In this document: piece after piece, positions 27,111 through 35,969 of the stretch
Layout: every line of letters starts with the position of its first letter
Position numbering within the stretch: position 1 is the first letter of the stretch
The notes under the pieces: model-generated
The model's input: the letters and a program-made list of their open reading frames with translations, nothing else
What the model was told of the DNA's origin: nothing
The model's database searches: none
Assembly: GCF_003545765.1 (NCBI RefSeq)
Contig: NZ_QXIO01000012.1
Span: 1-64,000 of the forward strand
Length of the DNA: 64,000 bases
From: Colwellia sp. RSH04
Lineage (GTDB): Bacteria > Pseudomonadota > Gammaproteobacteria > Enterobacterales > Alteromonadaceae
Direction: 5' to 3'
Translations under genes and position numbers: made by a program

Positions 27111-27469
27111 TGGAAACTGCAATCAGAAAAGGCAAAATAACATTTTATGCCAGTGATATTTTTCCACATGGCCTTTCAAGAAGTAGTTATTTTAACAAAC
27201 GTGAAGCTGAAGAATTAATGATGTATGGGCATACCTTTTCGGGGTTACAAGACGGCTCTCTGTCTCCTGAAAATGAAGAAGAAGCGGCATTTGTCACTGA
27301 GATTAATAGCAATGAAGAAGTAACCTTATATTCGGTAAAGCTATGGCACAAGTATTTGTCAGTTGTTGCTAATAAAGGGGTGTTTCACGGGTTCTCAATG
27401 AGCAGCAGGTACGTTCATTCGAACGCTCAACAAAGTAATAATGACATTACGTTTAACTATGTTAGGTAA
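27110..27469 (+). CDS. maoP: Macrodomain Ori organisation protein MaoP (DUF413)
   Basis: 119-aa protein of the DUF413/MaoP family. The pattern FPHGLSRSSYFNKREAEEL, then YGHTFSGLQDG, EEEAAFV and VKLWHKYLS aligns well by eye with E. coli YifE/MaoP (PRGFSRHGDFTIKEAQLL, YGYAFNELDLG, EEEKLFV, RVWSKYM). In E. coli MaoP, with the maoS site, organises the Ori macrodomain of the chromosome. GAGG precedes the ATG. The hdfR neighbour is conserved too. A maoS-like site could not be located by eye. Confidence 0.88.
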   Translation: METAIRKGKITFYASDIFPHGLSRSSYFNKREAEELMMYGHTFSGLQDGSLSPENEEEAAFVTEINSNEEVTLYSVKLWHKYLSVVANKGVFHGFSMSSRYVHSNAQQSNNDITFNYVR

Positions 27470-27580
27470 TCTTTTTGCGCTCAAGGATGAGTGCTAGCCA
27501 CTACGTTAACAATTTGGGGTCAAAGTATGCATGCGGAATAAAAAAGCGTATTTACCCTGATATATTTAATGAGAATTCTT

Positions 27581-27775
27581 ATGAGTATTGTAAAAATGAC
27601 AAAAGACGATAATGACTGGGAAGGGAGTTATCAAATTTCATATACAACGGGCAAACCTGCTCCTATGAGGGCTCGACGAAAAGCTTTATCAACTTGGCAA
27701 AAAATAGAGAAAATAAAAGATGAAGCTTCACTTAATAAACACATTACAAAAGACGAAACCACTTATTACGATTAA
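27581..27775 (+). CDS. Small cytoplasmic protein, possibly DUF3545
   Basis: 64-aa basic protein. The segment RARRKALSTWQKIEKIKDEASLNKHI (split over residues 29-54) resembles the WREIEAIKD-type helix of the DUF3545 family found in Vibrio and Shewanella, which has no known function. The ATG at 27581 is preferred over the ATG at 27569 because GAGA lies about 6 nt before it. Downstream (27776-28056) is AT-rich DNA without a visible gene. Confidence 0.6.
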   Translation: MSIVKMTKDDNDWEGSYQISYTTGKPAPMRARRKALSTWQKIEKIKDEASLNKHITKDETTYYD

Positions 27776-28056
27776 GTAAAATTTTTAAATCTTCGGGAAG
27801 TACTTTTGAATTTAGTTACCAGATGTCATTAAATGGACTTAGGGCATCTACCTTTTATATCATTTTGTATAAATAAATGACAACTCAGAGCAAAAATAGA
27901 AGCCAATTCATTGGTCATTTTGAATCCATTCTTAACTCTGAGAGTTAAACAACTCATAGCCGTTACACGCCTTTTTAATACCGAAAAATCTACGCGCAAT
28001 TTTTTAAATGTAAACTATCTATTTAAAATTGTCGTTAACTAAGGTATAACAGCGCG

Positions 28057-28920
28057 ATGAAAGTACCTAAAAGAATACAGCCACTTGTTGAAGATGGTTT
28101 AGTTGATGAAGTTATTTGCCAATTAATGAGTGGCAAAGAGGCGACTGTATATATGGTTCGCAGTGGTGAGGATATCCTATGTGCCAAAGTATACAAAGAA
28201 GCTAATAAGCGTAGCTTTAAAAAAGCAGCACAATATCAAGAAGGGCGGAAAAGTCGAAATAGCCGACGTGCTCGCGCCATGGAGAAAGGATCAAAATACG
28301 GAAGAGGCCAGCAAGAAGAAGCTTGGCAAAATGCAGAAGTCGATGCACTAAACCTACTCTCTGAGGCTGGCGTAAGAGTACCTCAACCGTATGGATGCTA
28401 TGACGGTGTTTTACTGATGGAATTAATAACCGATGATAATGGCGAAGTCGCTCCACGATTAAACGACGTTACTATGTCTGCGGAACAAGCCATAGAAGAT
28501 TTGGAAGAAGTGATGGTGTATGTTCAGCGAATGTTATGCGCGGGTGTAGTCCATGGGGACTTATCTGAGTTTAATGTGTTAGTCGACTCCTATGGCCCAG
28601 TGATTATTGATTTACCCCAAGCCGTTGATGCATCTGCCAATAATAATGCTAAGTCAATGCTAATTCGTGATGTTCAAAATATGACTCTATATTACAGTCA
28701 ATTTGCCCCTGAATTACTAAAACGAAGGTATGCTTATGAAATGTGGTCGCTTTATGAAAGAAGCGAGCTAACCCCTGAAACTGAATTAATGGGTGTGTTT
28801 GCAGAGCAAACGAGTAACGCCGACGTTGATAGTGTATTAAATGAAATTGAAGCCGCTTTTGAAGAGCATGAAGCAAATCTTGAACGTCTAAAAACGGCAG
28901 AAAATACTGAAATGGAATAG
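28057..28920 (+). CDS. RIO-type serine protein kinase
   Basis: 287-aa protein of the bacterial RIO1-like kinase family (PA4780 type). Motifs: the RIO nucleotide loop MSGKEATVYMV (about residues 24-34), the ATP-anchoring K44 in CAKVY, catalytic HGDLSEFNVL with H166 and D168, and metal-binding D185 in IIDLPQAVD. RIO kinases lack the usual substrate-binding lobe of Ser/Thr kinases. The bacterial targets are unknown. The gene is monocistronic. Confidence 0.88.
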   Translation: MKVPKRIQPLVEDGLVDEVICQLMSGKEATVYMVRSGEDILCAKVYKEANKRSFKKAAQYQEGRKSRNSRRARAMEKGSKYGRGQQEEAWQNAEVDALNLLSEAGVRVPQPYGCYDGVLLMELITDDNGEVAPRLNDVTMSAEQAIEDLEEVMVYVQRMLCAGVVHGDLSEFNVLVDSYGPVIIDLPQAVDASANNNAKSMLIRDVQNMTLYYSQFAPELLKRRYAYEMWSLYERSELTPETELMGVFAEQTSNADVDSVLNEIEAAFEEHEANLERLKTAENTEME

Positions 28921-29067
28921 ATTAAATATCTTTATTGTTTTCTGAGCTATCCAAAAATTAAAGCTCAACTGACTCAGCTGTCGCCTAGTGTTTGAACGTC
29001 CAGTGTATTCTTAAAATAAATGGTTCGTCAATGGATGGATATATTTTAAGCTGAAGTGCTAAGTTGA

Positions 29068-29330
29068 GCATGCAAGGGCATGTGTGCTATTCATGCTGTC
29101 ATGTAAAAAGCTCAAGTTCAAATGGAGTAAAAGTTGTCTAAATAAAGTGTTTTAATACTATCACGTATTTACTCAGAGTACCTTAAAAAAGCGCAGTCGC
29201 CTTGTACAACAAAACATTATTGAGTTAACGATAAATATAATCTATCAGACATATCTGAGTTGAGTGGTCACCACCACCCTAGACAGGCCAAGGCTACTAA
29301 GGCTAATGTGCCTATTTATGCTGTCTAGCG
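29068..29330. repeat. Two degenerate copies of a structured intergenic element
   Basis: The 433-bp gap between the RIO kinase and speE holds two similar segments: 29068-29100 (ATGTGTGCTATTCATGCTGTC core) and 29303-29327 (ATGTGCCTATTTATGCTGTC core), each followed some 15-35 nt later by an AGTTGTC motif. The second is flanked by a perfect inverted repeat CTAGACAG (29279-29286) / CTGTCTAG (29321-29328), the first by TTGAGC / GCTCAA. No coding ORF of note lies here. This may be a decayed interspersed repeat family. Confidence 0.5.
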
Positions 29331-29353
29331 AGGATGAAGCAGTTGTCGTTAAA

Positions 29354-30211
29354 CTAATTGTCAATGAGTTCATCTAAGCCTTTTATCACAAAGCTGGGTA
29401 AAGCAAATGCGGCGCTATGTAATGGTGTATTGTAATAATCAAATGCTAACCCTGATTGAGTTACGCGTTCAGGATTGAAATCATTCACTGGGTGATATTT
29501 TTTAGATGCAAATGTAAAGCTCCATAAACCGCCTGGGTAGGTTAAATTACTAAAGCTATATAAGTAGCTTTTAGGAAAAACATTGTTTAGTACTTTTAAT
29601 AATGATTGTTGAATATCCATCGCATACCAAGATGATTCGCCTTGAGAAACAACAATACCGTCATCAGTGAGACAGTTAAAAACGTCTTGATAAAACGCTT
29701 CGCCAAATAGAGGCTGTGCTGGGCCGATAGGGTCTGTGCTATCAACAATAATAACATCAAATTTTTCTTTAGTTTCTTTCACAAATTGCACGCCATCGCC
29801 AATGATAAGGTTAATTCTTTCATCATCGAGTGCACAAGCGGTTTGCGGGATGTGTGCTTTACAGGCATCCACAACCATACCATCAATTTCAACCATTGTG
29901 CATTTATCAACCGAAGCATGGCGGATTACTTCTCTTGCCGTACCGCCGTCACCACCACCGATAACCAACACATTTTTAGGGTGGGGATGAACAAATAAAG
30001 GAACGTGAGTTATCATGTCGTGGTAGGCAAACTCATCTCTTTCGGTAACCATAATTAAGCCGTCATTTAATAACATCTTGCCATGACCTTTAGTCTCGAC
30101 AACGTCAACGGTTTGAAAATTACTTTTACCCGAAAAAAGTACCTTCTCTACTTTAAACTTAATACCTAAGAAGTCTTGAAATTTTTCTTCAACCCATAAA
30201 TTAGAGTGCAT
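29354..30211 (-). CDS. speE: Spermidine synthase
   Basis: 285-aa aminopropyltransferase that joins the aminopropyl group of decarboxylated AdoMet to putrescine. The cofactor-binding GGGDGG (G85-G90) and the acidic VDSTDPIGPAQPLF stretch with catalytic D157 are intact, and length matches E. coli SpeE (288). Its start overlaps the end of speD by 11 bp, so both are one operon. The chain length specificity (spermidine versus other polyamines) cannot be proven by eye, but the neighbouring speA and speB support putrescine as acceptor. Confidence 0.95.
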   Translation of the reverse strand: MHSNLWVEEKFQDFLGIKFKVEKVLFSGKSNFQTVDVVETKGHGKMLLNDGLIMVTERDEFAYHDMITHVPLFVHPHPKNVLVIGGGDGGTAREVIRHASVDKCTMVEIDGMVVDACKAHIPQTACALDDERINLIIGDGVQFVKETKEKFDVIIVDSTDPIGPAQPLFGEAFYQDVFNCLTDDGIVVSQGESSWYAMDIQQSLLKVLNNVFPKSYLYSFSNLTYPGGLWSFTFASKKYHPVNDFNPERVTQSGLAFDYYNTPLHSAAFALPSFVIKGLDELIDN

Positions 30212-31163
30212 GGTTATCTCCTAAAACATCAAGCTCTATCGGCTCAATAAACGTTGTTTGGGGCAGTATATAATTAGCAAAATTAACTATGTAGCCGTTG
30301 TCTAGTTGTGTGCTTACGCGTGATTTACTCACATATTGCTTTGGTATGTATTGTGCCAATTTTGCATTAAAATTTTGCGCATTAAAGCTCATCAAATCAA
30401 ATGATTTAGGGGCTAAAATATCAATTAGCGTGGGTGCCAGTGCGAGTAAATCAAGGTTTGACTCAAAGCTAATATAGCTACTGTCCATTTGTGGTGTAAC
30501 ATGAATGGTTAAATAGTGCTGGTCGTGAATCGCATTGAGTGAGTAACCATAGGGCGAAAACACAAAATCGTCGATAATAAAATTTGGTAATAGGCTATCA
30601 ATTCTAAGGAATTCTCGGATATCCGCCTTGGTTAAATTAGGCTGAGTTAAATGCTGTGAGGCTTTTTCAGATATTTGGTAAGCCAAGAACTCATAGGTAA
30701 TGTCATCCGCATCGGCAACAAAGTCGTTCTCTACATGGAAAACGTAGTTGTGGTGACTGTCCATTTCACCAAAACGATAGGCTTTGCCGGGAAGGTACTG
30801 ATGAATTAATTTGATGTCATCACCAAAGCAACTTGGTTGTGCGTTGGCAAAGTATTCGTTTTTACGCTGATAAGTGAGATGTTTAATCACCTCTGAACCT
30901 AAATTTTTAATGAAAAATTCAACCGCTTTAACGAGTTGGGTTTCGCCGCAGGTTAAAATTAATAGTCTATCTTGCCAGACGAATAAACTTGACTCAGACA
31001 AGAGAAATGCTTTGCAATAGTTATTACGGATTGATGACAAAATTTTCGCCTGACTGCAATTCACTAATGCTGACCAAAACTCATCACTGATATCGTCAAG
31101 CAAAGAAAGCTTTTTCGTATCGATTAAAATCTCAGCTTTTTTTTCTGAACCTTCAAAAAACAT
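30201..31163 (-). CDS. speD: Eukaryotic-type S-adenosylmethionine decarboxylase proenzyme
   Basis: 320-aa pyruvoyl enzyme that supplies decarboxylated AdoMet. It does not look like E. coli SpeD or the short Bacillus/archaeal type but like the animal/plant enzyme: N-terminal FFEGSEKK (human FFEGTEK), LLSESSLFV with the self-cleavage site E57-S58 (human E67-S68), LTCGETQ with C72 (human C82), and SPYGYSLN..LTIHVTPQ with S208 and H221 (human S229 and H243). All residues for processing and catalysis are present. S58 would become the pyruvoyl group. It begins the speD-speE operon with AGGAAG before the ATG and is divergent from speB. Confidence 0.92.
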   Translation of the reverse strand: MFFEGSEKKAEILIDTKKLSLLDDISDEFWSALVNCSQAKILSSIRNNYCKAFLLSESSLFVWQDRLLILTCGETQLVKAVEFFIKNLGSEVIKHLTYQRKNEYFANAQPSCFGDDIKLIHQYLPGKAYRFGEMDSHHNYVFHVENDFVADADDITYEFLAYQISEKASQHLTQPNLTKADIREFLRIDSLLPNFIIDDFVFSPYGYSLNAIHDQHYLTIHVTPQMDSSYISFESNLDLLALAPTLIDILAPKSFDLMSFNAQNFNAKLAQYIPKQYVSKSRVSTQLDNGYIVNFANYILPQTTFIEPIELDVLGDNHAL

Positions 31164-31348
31164 TCCGAGCTTCCTAATGTAAAAAGGGTGCGCTATTTTA
31201 CAAATTAATCTGTATTAATCAATAAAAAATCACGGTAAATTGTTAATACTTTAAACTGTATTTTTTTTTCTATTTAGCTTATAAAAAACTATACATCTTG
31301 CAAATAATTTGCATAATTACGCAAAAATTAAATAAGTGTTCAATTGTT

Positions 31349-32281
31349 ATGCTTAAATCAATTAACGTTAACTTAGTGCCTGCACCTATCCCTTATGAAG
31401 GAACATCACAGGAGATAGGAGTTCACGCTAATACAACCCATATGATTGGGTTTGAGTTTGATGGTACTGCGTGTTTTCGTAAAGGTGCAAAATTTGGTCC
31501 AAATGCATTGCGTGCGGTTGCTGATGGCATTGAGTCATACTCGCCTTATTTAGAGGCCGAACTTGATGATGTTTCCTTTATTGATTTGGGCAATCTCGCC
31601 ATTGATTTATCGATAAATAAAAACAGTGCGCCAAGTGACGTTGAAAAAGCCTATTACGATGGGAATAAGGCATTTGATACTTTATTTGGTGACGTTTCAT
31701 TAAACGACAGTAATGTTCGCATTATGACCTTAGGTGGTGAGCACTCAATTTCTTACGCACCTATCATTAAGTACTTAGCTGATTTCCCAAAGCTTGTTGT
31801 TTTACATTTAGATGCGCATGCCGATTTACGCGATGGCTATTTGGGCTATCATCATTCACATGCGGCTATCATTCGCCGTATAAGTGAGCATTTTGGTGAA
31901 CATCATCAATTACTACAGTACGGAATTCGCTCAGGCACAAAAGATGAATATGAATGGATGAAACAACACGGAACATTAAAAGCCAGTAGAGACAAATTTC
32001 TTGCAGCGGTTGAGGAAATACCACTAGATACGCCTATTTATCTCACCTTAGATTTAGACTACTTTGATCCAAGTTTTCTGCCAGGTACTGGTACGCCTGA
32101 GCCGGGAGGAGAAGATTTTCATTCGTTTGTGAGCCTTTGTAAAATACTTAAAAACAAAAACTTTGTCGGATGTGATGTTGTTGAGTTATCACCCGAAATT
32201 GACAGTACTGGAAATAGTGATGTGTTTGCCGCGAAAGTCGTTCGCGAATTATTACTTTGTTTAGAGCCGTGGAGTTTATAG
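31349..32281 (+). CDS. speB: Agmatinase
   Basis: Mn-dependent ureohydrolase, 310 aa, splitting agmatine into putrescine and urea. Metal-site motifs: GGEHSISY, LDAHADLRD, and LDLDYFDPSFLPGTGTPEPGG. The usual HGTP block appears as HHSHAAIIRR, as in a number of agmatinases. The ORF is open to a TTG at 31298, but ATG 31349 gives a normal N-terminus and length. It ends TAG three bases before the likely speA start, so speB and speA are cotranscribed. Confidence 0.92.
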   Translation: MLKSINVNLVPAPIPYEGTSQEIGVHANTTHMIGFEFDGTACFRKGAKFGPNALRAVADGIESYSPYLEAELDDVSFIDLGNLAIDLSINKNSAPSDVEKAYYDGNKAFDTLFGDVSLNDSNVRIMTLGGEHSISYAPIIKYLADFPKLVVLHLDAHADLRDGYLGYHHSHAAIIRRISEHFGEHHQLLQYGIRSGTKDEYEWMKQHGTLKASRDKFLAAVEEIPLDTPIYLTLDLDYFDPSFLPGTGTPEPGGEDFHSFVSLCKILKNKNFVGCDVVELSPEIDSTGNSDVFAAKVVRELLLCLEPWSL

Positions 32282-32283
32282 CA

Positions 32284-34236
32284 TTGAACGTAGAAAAAAA
32301 TACCATTGAGAACAACAATGCCACAGAATATACAAACGAATGGTCGATAGAGTCTGCTGAAAAAACTTATCGGGTTAATCGTTGGGGGAATGGCTATTTT
32401 AGTGTTGGTGAGCATGGGTGTATCAATGTTACTCCGCGTCATGACCAACCGGGTTTGTCAATTAATTTACAAGAAGTGGTTGATGAAATAGCCGCAACCG
32501 ATATTGATTTTCCTGTTGTTATTCGATTTCATGACATATTACGCTCGCAGGTTGAACGTTTAAACAGAACCTTTAGATCTACCATTGAAGAAGCTGATTA
32601 CGAAGGACGTTACTTTGGTGTCTTTCCGGTGAAAGTTAATCAAATGCGTGAAGTCATTGAGGAAATTGTCAGTGCGGGCAAACGATTTGACTACGGTTTA
32701 GAAGCAGGTTCAAAGCCTGAGCTTATTGCGGCTTTAGCGTACAATACCAATAAAAACTCGCTAACCATATTAAATGGTTACAAGGATGAAGAATATTTAA
32801 AGCTGGCTTTATTAGGTCAAAAAATTCATCGCAATACCATTATCGTCATTGAAAAATATAGTGAGCTAACTAAATTAATATCATTGTCAAAATCATTAGG
32901 CATTAAGCCCGTTATTGGCTTACGTGTTAAAATGATGGTAAAAGGGCGAGGTAAATGGGAAAGCTCCAGCGGAGAACGGGCAAAATTTGGTTTAAGCATT
33001 GCTGAAATACTTAATGCGATTGATTTGCTTGAGCAAGAAAACTTAAAAGATACGATTAAATTATTGCATTTTCATATTGGCAGCCAATTAACTGATATTC
33101 GCGCAATAAAAGAGGCGGTACAAGAGTCGTCATTAATTTATACGCAATTAGTAAAACAAGGTGTTCCCCTTGAATACGTAGATGTTGGCGGTGGTTTAGC
33201 GGTAGATTATGATGGTTCGCAATCAACCAATGACTCGTCATGTAACTATGATTTAACAGAATATATCGCCGATATAATTTACGGCTTTAAACAAAGTTGT
33301 GATCTTGAGTCGGTGCAACACCCTCATATCGTTAGCGAAAGTGGCCGGGCAATGACGGCGCATCATTCTTGCGTTATCACTAAGATAGTGGGGGAAATTC
33401 AACCCAGTGATAAATCATACAATACCCGTAAAAAAACCGGTGAGCATATCATTGTCAGTAATATTCGAGAGATTGAAAACAACTTGTCATCGGATAATTT
33501 TCAAGAGTCATTTAACGATGTTTCGCAGCTCAAAGAGCAGGCAATGCAAGCGTTTAAACTCAGTGTATTAACGCTTGAAGAGTTGGCTAAAATAGAAACA
33601 TTGTATTGGCGAATTTTAAATACTGTAGAAAAAGTGAGCCAAGCCGAAGAGTTTATTCCTGAAGAGCTAAAAGAAATACCAGAAATGTTGTCATCTCAGT
33701 ATTTAGCAAATTTTTCAGTGTTTCAATCAGCGGCTGACTCATGGGCTATCGACCAAGTGTTACCGATAGTGCCAATTGCTAGGTTAAATGAGGCGCCGTT
33801 AAAGCTTTGTAGTTTAGTCGATATTACCTGCGACAGTGATGGAAAAATTGACAAGTTTATTGGTGATGAAGAGGTTAGCAAGCTCCTGCCGTTGCACCAG
33901 CTCAATGATGGCGAAGATTATTATATTGGTTTATTTCTCACCGGCGCCTATCAAGATGTTATGGGGGATATGCATAATTTATTTGGCCGTTTAAATGAAG
34001 TGCACATCGTTAGTTATGACGATGATCCAAAAGACTTTTACATTGAGGAAGTGGTGAAAGGCTCTGCGGTTAAAAACGTTTTATCAACCATGCAATATAC
34101 GCCAGAGATTATGGCGCAAGTGGTGAAAAAAGAAATAGATAAGCAAATTCAACGGGGCAAAATAAAACCACGTGAAGGGGTAAACTGGATAGACTTTTAC
34201 GAAAATTGCCTAGACGGGTATACTTACCTGAAATAA
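32284..34236 (+). CDS. speA: Biosynthetic arginine decarboxylase
   Basis: PLP-dependent decarboxylase of 650 aa converting arginine to agmatine, first step of the polyamine route here. It follows the SpeA pattern: RVNRWGNGYFSVGEHG at the start, FPVKVNQMREVIE with the PLP lysine, GLEAGSKPEL, KFGLSIAEI, LLHFHIGSQL, VDVGGGLAVDYDG, and SESGRAMTAHHSC. There is no ATG near the N-terminus. I chose the TTG at 32284, which has GGAG 9 nt upstream; upstream GTG 32269 or TTG 32257 would overlap speB. Together with speB, speD and speE this is a complete arginine-to-spermidine set. Confidence 0.93.
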   Translation: MNVEKNTIENNNATEYTNEWSIESAEKTYRVNRWGNGYFSVGEHGCINVTPRHDQPGLSINLQEVVDEIAATDIDFPVVIRFHDILRSQVERLNRTFRSTIEEADYEGRYFGVFPVKVNQMREVIEEIVSAGKRFDYGLEAGSKPELIAALAYNTNKNSLTILNGYKDEEYLKLALLGQKIHRNTIIVIEKYSELTKLISLSKSLGIKPVIGLRVKMMVKGRGKWESSSGERAKFGLSIAEILNAIDLLEQENLKDTIKLLHFHIGSQLTDIRAIKEAVQESSLIYTQLVKQGVPLEYVDVGGGLAVDYDGSQSTNDSSCNYDLTEYIADIIYGFKQSCDLESVQHPHIVSESGRAMTAHHSCVITKIVGEIQPSDKSYNTRKKTGEHIIVSNIREIENNLSSDNFQESFNDVSQLKEQAMQAFKLSVLTLEELAKIETLYWRILNTVEKVSQAEEFIPEELKEIPEMLSSQYLANFSVFQSAADSWAIDQVLPIVPIARLNEAPLKLCSLVDITCDSDGKIDKFIGDEEVSKLLPLHQLNDGEDYYIGLFLTGAYQDVMGDMHNLFGRLNEVHIVSYDDDPKDFYIEEVVKGSAVKNVLSTMQYTPEIMAQVVKKEIDKQIQRGKIKPREGVNWIDFYENCLDGYTYLK

Positions 34237-34403
34237 TTTACCTATTTCATAATGAACCAAGTATTGTTACATTTCACATTGTGGTGATGAAAAGCAATCT
34301 TGGTTAATCGTCTTTAATAGTCAATAATGCATACTACCTTAGCATTAGCGTCAATAACTGGAGAGGATTGCAACTCTCCATTTCTAATAAAGTCCACCCT
34401 AGG

Positions 34404-34649
34404 CTATTCTGTCTTCTCTTTAAACTCACACAAGTCTTCAATAATACAGCTACCTCATTTTGGCTTTCTAGCAACACAGGTATAACGGCCATGAAGGATT
34501 AGCCAGTGATGTACGTCGACTTTAAACTCAGCAGGAACCACTTTTTAAAGCTTATTTTCCACTTCAACGACATTCTTACCCATAGCAAATTTATTGCGGT
34601 TTGATACGCGATCGATATGGGTGTCTACTGCTATTGTCGGCCAACCAAA
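34404..34649 (-). pseudogene. Decayed 3' fragment of nth (endonuclease III)
   Basis: Read on the minus strand this stretch encodes the last ~82 codons of endonuclease III (GWPTIAVDTHIDRVSNR ... HHWLILHGRYTCVARK ... CIIEDLCEFKEKTE) and ends with the gene's own stop. Two in-frame stops break it: TAA at 34545-34547 in place of a Leu codon, and TGA at 34455-34457 at the position of the second iron-sulfur cysteine. An intact nth lies at 37953-38585 in the same orientation. The similarity ends abruptly at 34649. The flanking parts of the speA-AraC gap (34237-34403 and 34650-34785) contain an inverted repeat AACCAAG/CTTGGTT near 34254-34303 and nothing else I can name. Confidence 0.92.
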
Positions 34650-34785
34650 AGATAATTAAAGTAGACTTGATTGTATTATTGTAACTTAAGCGTACCAATG
34701 CTTTGTTACTATCAATGTTTAGTTTAAAATGTAAAAACACTTATTATGTATTACGTAAGCAGCTTTAGATGGCATACACGATTTT

Positions 34786-35859
34786 ATGATTTTACAAACG
34801 TTAGAGTTATTTCCGGTTCATATTGTACAAATTGTTTTTGCATGCCAAGTGGGATTTATCTCAATACTGATCTGGAACCAAGAACGTTATCGTAGCTTGG
34901 CAGTATTCTTTATTTTCCAAGCCATTCTTAGTGTTATGAATGTATTAGAAGGAGCAAATACTACAACGGAATATTATTTAGTCACACCAGTATTTACATT
35001 AGTCATTGGCCCAATGCTCTATTTCTTTATTCGATCACTTGTAAATGATGTTGCAATGACAACAAAGCAAAAAATCGTTCACTTTGTTGCGGCGCTAATC
35101 GCACTTCCTTTCACTCATTACGTTCAGCTTATTGTTGCCTTTGGTACATTAAGCCAATTAATATATTTAGCGCATTCATTTCGTGTTATTGCTCGGTATC
35201 ATAAAACTGCAAATGCAGTAAGTTCGGATGCTGACCGGTATAAGTTAAACTGGCTACTAAAAGCATTATTTATTTTCGCATTCGTGACAATTGCAGATCT
35301 TATTAGGATGAACCTGCAAACTTTCACATCAGACTTTGTTGCAATGCTTTGGTATTTTATTAATGAAGTCATCTTCATGAGTTTGTCTTGCTACTTAGGC
35401 TTTAAAATTATTAGGCAGCCCCAGTTGTTTGTTGGAATGACATCCTACGAGAAGTTAGTCGAGCATGAAGAGTCGGGCGATAACCAAGAAGAACAGGCTT
35501 TAGCACAGAGAATTTTCGCTAATATTGAAAATCATATTCTACAAGATGCAATGTTCAAAAAACCAAGGTTAACGGTGACGGATATATCTCAGAGCACAGG
35601 AATTAGTGTGAAAGATATTTCTTGGGCCATTAACTTAGGCTGTAATCGTAACTTTTGTGATTATATAAATAGTTTAAGAATAATGAATGTGAAGAAAAAG
35701 TTACTCGCAGGAGATAGTCGAAATACCTCTTTGCTGGATATTGCTTTAGCATCAGGTTTTAACTCAAAATCGACCTTTAATGCAGTATTTAAAAAGGAGT
35801 TAGGTAAAACACCATCTCAGTTTATTCGTGATGAATTAAAGCCTACAACCACCCCATAG
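34786..35859 (+). CDS. AraC-family regulator with N-terminal membrane domain
   Basis: 357-aa protein with about seven predicted TM helices (residues 10-225) and a C-terminal AraC/XylS helix-turn-helix domain (about 255-350) including ISVKDISWAINLGCNRNFCDYIN and the signature DIALASGFNSKSTFNAVFKKELGKTPSQF, each split over the region. This is a one-component membrane-bound regulator that could sense something in the membrane or outside and bind DNA directly. It lies directly before a TPR/S41-like exported protein in the same direction (about 110 bp gap), which may be its target. No good ribosome binding site is seen before the ATG. Confidence 0.88.
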   Translation: MILQTLELFPVHIVQIVFACQVGFISILIWNQERYRSLAVFFIFQAILSVMNVLEGANTTTEYYLVTPVFTLVIGPMLYFFIRSLVNDVAMTTKQKIVHFVAALIALPFTHYVQLIVAFGTLSQLIYLAHSFRVIARYHKTANAVSSDADRYKLNWLLKALFIFAFVTIADLIRMNLQTFTSDFVAMLWYFINEVIFMSLSCYLGFKIIRQPQLFVGMTSYEKLVEHEESGDNQEEQALAQRIFANIENHILQDAMFKKPRLTVTDISQSTGISVKDISWAINLGCNRNFCDYINSLRIMNVKKKLLAGDSRNTSLLDIALASGFNSKSTFNAVFKKELGKTPSQFIRDELKPTTTP

Positions 35860-35969
35860 AAGTGCAATAATAGTTTTATTAAGTATGAAATCCTGATTTC
35901 GGACGATATTCTGTCATATATGACTATGATTCGCCTATCTTTTAAAGTTAATTTAGGTAAAGGCAGTTT

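Noticed and set aside
34404..34649. A functional short endonuclease III variant
   Set aside because: It lacks the first ~125 residues including the helix-hairpin-helix and has two in-frame stops.
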